DNA of 64,000 nt, taken from NCBI GenBank assembly GCA_016169945.1, contig JADLSH010000393.1:6837501-6901500 (forward strand), given 5' to 3'. The number at the start of each line of letters is the position of its first letter. Positions within the stretch are counted from its first letter, which is position 1. Positions 35,101 to 42,603 of the stretch are shown piece by piece. Origin of the DNA: Trachythela sp. YZ-2020 (Eukaryota; Cnidaria; Anthozoa; Malacalcyonacea; Clavulariidae). Under the pieces are notes generated by a model. The model had not been told where the DNA came from and ran no database searches. It saw nothing but the letters and a program-made list of their open reading frames with translations. The position numbers and the translations under genes were made by a program.

Positions 35101-35577
35101 TAACGGTTTGATAACCCCAGATTCTGGTGTATACCCAGCTTGATATTTAGCACAAACGGACTCTGAAGGTCCTCCAAGATTTATTTTTTTCTCTGATGCA
35201 GTCACGTGACTATGCCGGCCGTCTCCCAAGTTCATTGGTCCTCGAATAAAGCATGCAGTGCGCTTACCTCCAAGGTAAGTAATTGTATTAAAGAACTCCA
35301 CAACTTCCTTATCATACTCGTGGAAAGGATTGTACATTATTTCCAGGACATCGTTGACATACTTATAAAAATTCTTATCTTTTGATATCTTTCCTCGTCG
35401 CAGCAGATCTTGGATCTTCAAACATAGAGGGTCAGCCTCTTCAACGCCAACATGGACAGTAAAGAGATCATCTTCGTCAACGTTGTCATCTAATAGCTCA
35501 TCACTCTGCTCGGAACATGAGCACATCTCCATGTCAGACTCGTCTGTGTCCCTCTGGCTCTGTGTTGTTGTTGTCAC
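32191..35577 (-). CDS. Transposon-borne 1,128-aa protein with Cys-rich, SAP-like and NHL-like segments
   Basis: Single uninterrupted ORF, by far the longest in the window, with ATG at 35577 and an acidic N-terminus (residues 12-50). Residues 95-165 hold a motif-rich block (NTITYLGGKRTACFIRGP, then LGPPSES-like NLGGPSES). Residues 284-359 form a Cys-rich zone with at least five CxxC pairs (CESC, CEDC, CDDC, CDKC, CTDC), suggesting several zinc sites. Residues 580-610 (DYVALANRFNLSSAGIKVRL) look SAP-like, a DNA-binding fold. Residues 757-805 (NLDGKANNCRFRQPMGIC, then LYICDAQTNSIKI) match an NHL beta-propeller blade, with further weak blades before. Residues 890-970 carry CMTLDVENCHSTVHIK and end near SRKSWYPKPEE; the tail is acidic. 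I do not recognise a transposase fold. It sits inside the 7.6-kb element and is probably its main gene. Product role unknown. Confidence 0.8.
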   Translation of the reverse strand: MTTTTQSQRDTDESDMEMCSCSEQSDELLDDNVDEDDLFTVHVGVEEADPLCLKIQDLLRRGKISKDKNFYKYVNDVLEIMYNPFHEYDKEVVEFFNTITYLGGKRTACFIRGPMNLGDGRHSHVTASEKKINLGGPSESVCAKYQAGYTPESGVIKPLSLGHMALLKNSQAKPLIDSSHLKLIPCAFANDGTALKPAIEFDPRLKENIGLTTPVDVNYVIANPSPSPDHLRENIVTEAIVSSLTSLDNFCSLPVAVDYTVQSGKTGEAMASYFEKHVKTLQLCESCQHEAPHKRHIISSEETSCNSFCEDCYEAKRVCDDCKLSGQVSYLPSLRFCDKCRDKSALCFRRVVMIVCTDCESGNKSAFEILKEKLESGTEDPALSSLSVLPDCPHVGKSMKAAFSNWWLKCGGERINLGLLRTLRNRSNKETKDTFRKLVPKNDHVKNKDRQDPSSVITLSSTALTDELKRTGFVCHTIIPELDKYSNDNQTGMFPSPISVAIPSYGWIVFLSYDVKSSSSTLYQARLHSPVDKLTAIGRNIKARDIHCADGIILLMSVSGPIKAIPFVDGAINLLAKAKKKGDYVALANRFNLSSAGIKVRLAKYMSSLKKVYAESKMEVDEVNFWDSQQQPSFEAMVCADHELIYAARNDTNVIVSFLLEKDGLGVRGISLQEIIKYGKSWGKIYSMCLSNGAIFLSHTDGIGKVSLETLECTSLVQLNDEPCMLATFGDQILFTNQKRASVWKLMADGDGQDSVVFAGSENEEGNLDGKANNCRFRQPMGICTESDSVLYICDAQTNSIKICTKMVECAHFLKSIGQLFEAFSIHTKGEKYTVKSGDEALSLVRECKVLLDKNIDNIRTSTGITGAINGPQGHVSARTVSSVGLIEWGLQRLFSNLKAFDYDTTNLLSCMTLDVENCHSTVHIKQANMSMMEYSRSFGRTMKESVKQVTRWAAYYHTSRKSWYPKPEETAHFSAVPTIEPLPIVEMSKANCDILRAWASAYGAAVRQRTVRQETTMAKHGTLPEFMYQRQCVTYENAVSVVFENDTPGEIQAQENGEDREPDLSIEEGDQHDWQDNEPEYDESSDEEVRTDNEEFVQGEIGSSANFLIGATSRFGRAIRVNNRLLS

Positions 35578-35639
35578 CCCTTAACGAATATTCACCTTCA
35601 CTTCTTAAAGAGTAACAGACTAAAACAAGAACAGTACAT

Positions 35640-36095
35640 CAGTTCAGTTAACTTCTTTATTTTCCTTCGCCAGGAATATATATAGATACTTAAGCAAACC
35701 CACACCCACACACTACTGTTGTTGTGTAAACCAACAGAAAATAATTTTAAAATCAGTAATTGCCGTAAAATTGGTCTGGAGAAAATTGAATTTGAATATT
35801 ACATATTCAATGTTTTTCTTATTGCAGCAAAATGTATTTTATTAAATAACTCTGCGAGTTTTCAACATTTTTTTCAACCTTGGTCAGATACTAAAACTAG
35901 TCTGACGCTTTCATGGAAACCAATAAAAACATTTTAGGCCAACTTATCACTTAAAGGTGTTCTGTAACCTTAATTGTAACATTAATGATTGGATTATTTA
36001 TGGAAAATGATCGTAATGTAAAATAATATAAAATCTATTTTTTTGTTATAAAAATAAAATATAATTTGTTACGAATATGGAAATTTAATATATAG
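35640..36095. other. Spacer between the two transposon genes
   Basis: AT-rich, with no convincing ORF. It should contain the promoter of the 1,128-aa gene and the 3' end of the spliced gene, but no TATA box or polyadenylation signal is unambiguous. Confidence 0.4.
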
Positions 36096-36099
36096 CTAT

Positions 36100-38882
36100 T
36101 TACTTTTCGCAGTCAGACACGTCCAGGTCAGAGTCATCTTGAACCTCTTGAATTCTTGGCTTCTTAGAAGCTTTTTCTCCAGACTCTAACTCAACTCCCC
36201 TCACTGTTGCAGTACTTGGATTCAAAAATAACAAGTCCGTGATTTTTTTCTGCTTGTCTTTTTTTATTGGTTTACTTACAGAACATTTGGAATAATGATC
36301 TAGGTCAAAAATATATATGTGAGAAAAGAAATACAAAAAAGGCCCAACACACATTTTGACACAATCTGATTCTGTATATTTCATACATAAGTCATACAGC
36401 CTTATAAATACAGCAAACTATACTCACGTCGATCTAAATATGAGATCCGCCCTTTAAGGTCACTGTCATATCTCAACTGCATGTTTTTCTTGCAGATACC
36501 ACACAATATTTTCCATGGCCATTGTATTACTTTGCCACTTTTCCCTCGGGTTTTGACATCCACGTGGGTGTTGCATTTCAATACCTTGCTACCACTTCTC
36601 TTGGCTAATTCTACAAAGTTGATAATATTTTTCAATTACTGTATACATGTACAATACTTGTATGTTTACAGTTTAGCACTAAAAGTTCTAAAGTTATCAG
36701 CTAAACTAATAGTAGTAAAAAGGAAAAGAAAATGAACGAGCATAGGCTAATCCTATTATGCATTTACCTTCATTCAGTTTCTGTGTTTCTTCTTCTGCAA
36801 GTCCTACAAGTTCTTTTGATGTTGGTAATGGTCGTAATGGTCTTTTCCCTGGTGTTAACATTTCATCTGAACTTGATTCCTTCATGACCTTTATCACAAT
36901 TGTTGGACACTTCTTGGAAAATATAGTCCTCACAGGATAAACAATAACTGTAGGAAAATGGAAAAAAGAAATTGGGGTCATAGTTGTCAAAATTAAAATG
37001 TTTTTAAAAAAACTATAACTACTGTTATTGCCATTCTTCATTAACACTCTAGCTAATACTAGTACTACTTTATCTTAACTGCAAGACATGTATCGGTTTT
37101 TAACAGACTACATCCGTATAGACTTACGTTGAAGTTTGTCATTTCCATTTAAAATAGATGGCAATTCCAGATTCAGTTGATGATCAGTTTCGATAGCATA
37201 GCGTTCTGTTCGGCCCTCTTTTCTTGATTCCCTGTTTTGGACAACAAGATAAGGTTAATTTTGTCATGTATGTACTGTATAAGCATACTTCCAAATGTCA
37301 GAATTCAACATACCTATTTAACTGCACCTTCACATTCTCACCCAAGCCTAATTCCTTTGCACTTTTTCTAATGCCAGCACGTTCGCTAAAAACAAAAATG
37401 CCCATATAACAGCATTACTATACAACTACAGTAGTAAAACAAGGAATTTGATTGGTTGAGGACTGTGTGTGATTAAAGTATAGATACACAGATGACGTCA
37501 TGAAGTTGCAAACTTTTAAATTTTGTTTACAAAAATTTAATATTTGATGTATAAAACAAATAGTAGTTCAAGATTATAGTTAGTGTGGGTTAATAGACTG
37601 TTAGCTAGGGACTTGCATACAACAACAACAAGCAAAGTCGTGTTCTGTTGTCAGTGTTGATGGCCGTCATGTTAACCCTTCTATTTACTGTCTAAAGCCA
37701 GTCGATTCTACTTGTCAAGGCAAAACTATCTGTCAATACCATAAACCTCCAATTAATTAAGTCGAGGGCACATACTCGTTTGGGGGGGGGGGGGTTATAC
37801 TGTATATGAGTGGGCTTACACATCCATGGACGACATTTTATGTTAGTAACAAACAAGTATTTATTGCGAGTTATAAACACGAAAATAAACAAACGCCTTT
37901 TCTGATGAACAAATGTTACCATATTAGACTATTAAAGTGCAATAGTAAATACAGTGGGCTTATATATTTGGGTGGGCTTATACTTGGGGGAGGAGACGCT
38001 TATATTTGGAATAACATGGGTGTTAGTAAATGTGGTGGGCTTATACATGGGGGCTTATACATGGGGGCTTATATGGGGAGGCGGTTATATTCAGAGGTTT
38101 ACAGACTTTACAGTATGTTCTGTTATAAACCCTTCAAGCTGCAATGTGCCCCCATGCGTCCTACTTTAGTATTTACTCTAACACTCGGTCTAACACCAAA
38201 CGATTTAACTCCTTTAAAGGGAAAAGCCATGCAAATACATCTAGCCAAGTTGCTAAGAAAGTACAGCTTGGTATTGTGGGTTATTTTGCTGTTATATAAT
38301 AACAATTAATGTTCCAGAAATAGTGATTTCGGCAATGAATTCTATGCTCAATTTTCCTTTAAGACTTTTATTCATAATAGTCATAACAGCATTCTGTCAT
38401 AATAGCACAGACAACACGCTCAATCACCTCAATGTCCTCGAGCCTGAAGTGCTACAGTATTTAGCTCTACATAGTACATAGGGTGTAAAGTTAAGGTATC
38501 GCTTGAATATGTTGGTATATGTCGTATAGTCCGTATATATTTGTCACATTTTAAAGACCAATATGACCAATATCTATACCAATATGAATCAATATTCATG
38601 AGACCTCAGTGACCTCAGTTGTCTGATACGGCCGGCATGTTAATAGTCTTAAAAATGAAATACTTACCAGATGATTTCTCGTAGCTTTAAAACGCGTTTT
38701 TCCTCTTTACTAATACTGCATCTAAACTTGTTCTTCTTGCGGTAGTTCTCGCCGCCTTTACCTTCTTCATAAAAGAAGGCGACACAGTCAATTACAACCT
38801 CGGCGGACTCGGAAATATCCTCGTCCATGACTTGAATTTGCGTTTGACAACAGACCAGAGACAAAGCCATGCATGAAAGCAC
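36100..38882 (-). CDS. Six-exon zinc-binding protein of the same transposon (317 aa)
   Basis: Exons on the minus strand: 38882-38668, 37385-37314, 37231-37128, 36947-36768, 36610-36428, 36299-36100. Every donor and acceptor is GT-AG with good context (for example GTAAGT, GTATGT, GTGAGT) and all phases agree, totalling 954 bp including the TAA. Segments include DEDISESAEVVIDCVAFFYE, AGIRKSAKELGLGENVKVQL and PLPTSKELVGLAEEETQKL. In exons 5-6 a C-x2-C (CGIC) is followed about 21 residues later by H-x4-C (HYSKC), with another C and H upstream (LKCNTHVDV), resembling a BED or C2HC-type finger. The C-terminus is basic then acidic. Likely a DNA-binding partner for the 1,128-aa protein; this is inference. 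The start could instead be the ATG six codons later or the one before MDEDISE. Confidence 0.75.
37779..37793. repeat. G homopolymer and TA-rich tract in an intron
   Basis: A run of about a dozen G within the first intron of the spliced transposon gene. A degenerate repeat with GGGCTTATACATGGG units follows at about 37960-38080. Confidence 0.6.
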
Positions 38883-39049
38883 GACATGTGCGGATCAAAT
38901 TACATATCAGAAATACGGATTGTGATTGGTCTGGTTGGCTTTTGGAATAATTATGTCATCGCTTCTTGTCGTAATACCGGAAGAACTGAAAGACCTGCAA
39001 GTTAATCGGTAATCGACGTAATCCGCCTGCGCACTGCAATGAATTTGAA

Positions 39050-39215
39050 ACACCGTAATATCGCCATTTTTGGTATTTTTCCCGCAATACCGCAGCTTTA
39101 AATACGAAATCTCGCACACCGCAAGAGTTGACCATACCGCAACACCGCAAACTTCGATATTTTTCACCGCAAGTCCGCACAAAAATAAGGCCGATACCGC
39201 AGTACCGCAAATCCC
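39050..39215 (+). repeat. Subterminal ACCGCA array, right
   Basis: Many cores in the same orientation as the left array: CCCGCAATACCGCAG, CACACCGCAAGAG, CATACCGCAACACCGCAA, TTCACCGCAAGTCCGCAC, GATACCGCAGTACCGCAA. Because both arrays point the same way while the termini are inverted, they are not simply part of long TIRs. Confidence 0.7.
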
Positions 39216-39427
39216 AATGTCCCCCTCCTATATGGTGGCGAGTTTCAAAATAAGGATGGATTTAATCAGGACAAGTGGCTTAAATTCGTAAAATTATTGT
39301 GTTTAATTTCGAATATTTACCGATTTTGAAGGTCTATGTGTTGTAGTAAAACAGCGTGTTTGCACCAAATGCTGTTTTTCAACCATTTACATGCCAAAAC
39401 TCGACTGGCTCAACAGAAATATATTGT

Positions 39428-39550
39428 ATTACACAGGTGGCAACCGGGCGTGTAATACTGATTCATATGTAATCTAAACATATGTTGTGTTACACGGGTG
39501 GCAACCGGGCATGTAATACTGATTTGTATGTAATCTAAACATATGTGATT
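39428..39550. repeat. Tandem duplication (~63-bp unit)
   Basis: Two units each containing 'TGTRTTACACRGGTGGCAACC', GGGC(G/A)TGTAATACTGATT and 'TATGTAATCTAAACATATGT', with few differences. Confidence 0.75.
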
Positions 39551-40188
39551 GTTGCCTGTCTGCAACACAACAAAAACATATTGTTGTGGCTTCTTTTTGA
39601 AAGGTTGTGTTTTCTTTTTGAAAGGTTGTGTTTTGATGTATTTGCGCCATGTTTCTTATTAGCATATCATTTTGATTGAAACGAAAAAATGGTTGCCCAA
39701 GCTTTACAAATGTTAATTAGATAGTCAGCCAATTAAAATGTAACACTAATATAAAATACAGCATGCAACAAAAATCCCATCCTTCGAAATGTTTTAGAAA
39801 AAACCTTCAAATTTTAGCACATAAATAAAGAATTACGGTTGGCAACCATTCTCACTCCCAAAGTAAACACTATCCTAAGACATTTTGCATAGTTTCATGC
39901 TTGTAACAAAAAATGCCATCAACAGTGTTTTCTAGACAGCCGTCTAGTATTGGAATCTCCTTATGTTGTGAGGAAGCTCAATTATGCAGTGAACACCCTG
40001 GAAACTCAGCGCGACAGTGTGTACTGTAACTTCACTTCTGTTGTTTGGAAAGTGCTTCTGAACTGAGGATTGGGAATGTCCAGTTCCTCATTATACAATG
40101 AACTTTCCTGTCTTTCCAAATTTGATCAAGTGGATACAAATATAATTATCATTTAGATTGCATGCATATTTTACAGCCACCACCCTTT

Positions 40189-40382
40189 CCTTTGTTAAGA
40201 ACCAGAATTATTGTATATTCAGCCACAGGCATTTCGCTATGTTACAACATAATAATGATCGGTTCACCAACATGCTGTTTTTCAACCCATTTACATGCCA
40301 AAACTTTCCTTTGTTAAGAATCAGAATTATCGTATATTCAGCCACATACATTTCGCTATGTCAACATAATAATGATCGGTTT
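40189..40382. repeat. Tandem duplication upstream of the HECT C-lobe exon
   Basis: 40189-40268 and about 40306-40382 share CCTTTGTTAAGAA(C/T)CAGAATTAT, ATATTCAGCCACA and ATAATAATGATCGGTT in order. It lies in the intron immediately before the exon at 40406. Confidence 0.75.
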
Positions 40383-40405
40383 TTACATTTAGTATTTTTT
40401 TTCAG

Positions 40406-40656
40406 CTGGCAGAAAAGGTACGATTACCTTAGAAAATATCTTGCATTTTACAACATCTGGCGCAAATGAGCCTGTTCTTGGTTATGGGGTTTCACCAAGA
40501 ATTGAATTTGCAACAGCAAAATCCGCATACCCGACTGCCAACACATGCATCAACAAGCTAACTTTGGCAATTGGTGAGGAATTGTCCAATGAACAAGAGA
40601 GAACGTTCAATGTATTTGATGCAGCATTTGTTAATGAGCACTTCGGACTAGTCTAA
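40406..40656 (+). pseudogene. HECT-type E3 ubiquitin ligase, catalytic C-lobe exon
   Basis: Terminal exon, with acceptor TTTTTTTTCAG and stop at 40654-40656. It encodes RKGTITLENILHFTTSGANE, PVLGYGVSPRIEFATAKSAY and then TANTCINKLTLAIGEEL. The TANTC cysteine is the position of the catalytic ubiquitin-accepting cysteine of HECT C-lobes, and the exon itself is intact. A tail of about 30 residues after the usual HECT end (EERTF-like segment to HFGLV) is unusual for the family, whose catalytic lobe commonly ends shortly after the cysteine. This exon lies 10 kb after the N-lobe exons and before the exon encoding the middle of the domain, so gene order is disturbed. Confidence 0.75.
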
Positions 40657-41718
40657 CTGCACCAAGTATACAATATGTCATAAGTCTTAAGGGGTATAAA
40701 AATGCTTATCGTGTTATAATATTAGACCTTTATATTACTTTACAAATTGGCTATTTGCACTGAAACTGTATGCAATATCTCATTTCATGCAATATCTCAT
40801 TTCAGTCACTAGAGTCAAAATTTCCAGTTTCCATGGAAATAAATGTTATTGCTATTCGTATGATCCTACCCAACCTGATACTCGGGCTTTTCACCTCCGC
40901 TATACCCCCGAGACCCAAACCATGCTCCTACCTTTGCTATGATATTCTTATCGATTCTTAGTTTCAGAGCATTCCACGTGTGAAATTTCTATCCTGTAAG
41001 TGTATAAGACTGTAATAATTTACGGCATGTCTTCCACACAGTTTGGCCTTCAAAGGTATTTTAAGTATCGAAAATTACTCAATTTCATCTCTTTGTTGAA
41101 TTTGTATATCAGTAATGTCTCTACTCAGTATCACAATCGACTACTAACGATCTTAATGTTCGTACAGCATGTATGTAAGGCTGTACATTCCACATGTCCT
41201 CGTGCTGTACCATTTGTACATTTTGCCTGAAAATAGCTAAAGTTTCCTCGTCTAAAGGACATATCGTGTCGGGAACAACCACACCCTCCTCTTGATCGAT
41301 TTCATCTGGAAGATCTGCCTCAGCATCAAATCCATGGGTTCTACCTGAAACTACTTGGAAAATCGATTTTGGGATTTTAATAAAAATAGGTTCTTTAACA
41401 TCTAAATAAAGTTGTTAGGATATATTTTCTGCGTTATCTTCAGAATAAGCCCTTTAGAAAACGTTTTATATATGGACAGTCATTTCTTTCAAATTCGTTG
41501 ATTTTGCCCTATTCTACTGCTGTCATTTTGTCCCTCCCCTCCCTAGATTCAAAAATACGATGCAGGCTCACTTTCGAAAGCATCTAGCAGCGGTTACACA
41601 TTTATACCATGCGTTTCTTGAGCATATTTCGTTGCTGAAATTTTTTATTTCGATTTTCACGTTCTCTGTTGTTAATAAATTGTAAAATCACATCGTTTTT
41701 CATCGGTTTCTTTAAAAT

Positions 41719-41835
41719 ATGGCTAGAAAGAAACCTGGTAGTACGTATAAAAGGAAAAGAAAGGGGTTTTTTGGAGTGCGACCGTGGGAAAAACCCAAGG
41801 ATGACACTGTTGGTGTGACCGATGATTTACACTAA
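41719..41835 (+). CDS. Small basic ORF (38 aa)
   Basis: ATG at 41719 opens ARKKPGSTYKRKRKGFFG and continues to a TAA at 41833-41835. Short basic N-termini of this type ('YKRKRKGFFG') recur in transposon-linked proteins of cnidarians and may be a nuclear localisation start of a longer lost protein. Its end overlaps the 81-bp duplicated segment. Confidence 0.35.
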   Translation: MARKKPGSTYKRKRKGFFGVRPWEKPKDDTVGVTDDLH

Positions 41836-41855
41836 ATTATTTGTGTGCTTTATAG

Positions 41856-42031
41856 TTGATAAAAAGACGACCCTCTCTGCTGTACTTGTTCAGACAATCT
41901 GCCGTTCTCCACCAACCTATCCAATATTGGTAAAGCTGCTTAAACCAACATTCAGCGAACCAGGATCGAACAGAAGAATGCAAGAGGAGAAGTTCTACAG
42001 ATACTTTTTAAAGTACATGAAGGAAGTTGTT
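41856..42031 (+). pseudogene. HECT-type E3 ligase, mid-domain exon (81-bp repeat right copy at its start)
   Basis: Acceptor TTTATAG at 41855, probable donor GTATAA at 42032. It reads DKKTTLSAVLVQT, then LVKLLKPTFSEPGSNRRMQE and EKFYRYFLKYMKEVV. The 'F....SN.R..E......F..YL.E' stretch corresponds to the part of the HECT domain that precedes the C-lobe. It is therefore expected upstream of 40406, but lies downstream of it. Its first 41 bases are duplicated exactly at 31081-31121. Its donor is phase 0 while the C-lobe exon does not start in phase 0, so another small exon is missing. Confidence 0.65.
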
Positions 42032-42603
42032 GTATAATATAAAATTCCTCATAAATTTAACCAATAGTTTGGAATGATGTTGTGAAAAAACTACTTGCAA
42101 TATTAAGAATGCCATTACTTAATTTCTCCTACCTGCTTTGTAATACAAAAAAAGCTCATAGGAGTAGAAATGCATTAAAACCATCAAGAGATCTTTAATC
42201 CAGTGTAAGGCAATTTTGGTGAAGAATGGTTAGATTTCTAGTATGCTTATAATGGTAATATATGGGGTATGGGAATGGAATTAACATATTTGAACTCCTT
42301 GTTTAATAAGCTTTCTAATGATATATAGTTTTGTGCAGTTAGCACAAACAGATCACAAGCAATAGGTTTGTGAAATGGGACAGTGCGAAATCCGTAATTT
42401 CAGGTAGAACCCCACCTTAAATTTCTGTCTATTAAGCATGAAGATTAAAGATAGATGAAAGTTTGAATACCATAGATTTACATTTGTTGTTGAGCTCTGA
42501 GCTATTTTTATATTGTAATTTTCTACTTAAAAAATATTTTTAAATACCCTCGAAGTATTACTATTAGTGTTTCTAATGTAACAGATGCAGTTTCCTCTCA
42601 ATC

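Larger units (their letters stand above)
31622..39226. mobile_element. 7.6-kb DNA transposon with 15-bp TIRs and 8-bp TSD
   Basis: The left end AGGGGGACATTGGGA starts at 31622 and its exact complement ends at 39226. Immediately outside, CCTATATG occurs at 31614-31621 and again at 39227-39234, a perfect 8-bp target-site duplication. Subterminal zones (31640-31760 and 39050-39215) are crowded with ACCGCA/TACCGC motifs in the same orientation at both ends. Two minus-strand genes fill the element: a 1,128-codon intronless gene (32191-35577) and a six-exon gene (36100-38882). An 8-bp duplication is typical of hAT, P and KDZ/Zisupton groups, but the termini and proteins do not clearly match any of these. 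Clean ends and open genes suggest recent insertion. Confidence 0.85.

Noticed and set aside
37779..38309. Gly/Tyr-rich protein on the plus strand
   Set aside because: The reading comes from a degenerate GGGCTTATACATGGG repeat within an intron of the transposon gene.
31622..39226. Polinton/Maverick
   Set aside because: AG start fits, but the element is only 7.6 kb, the duplication is 8 bp rather than 6 bp, and no DNA polymerase B, integrase or capsid gene is present.
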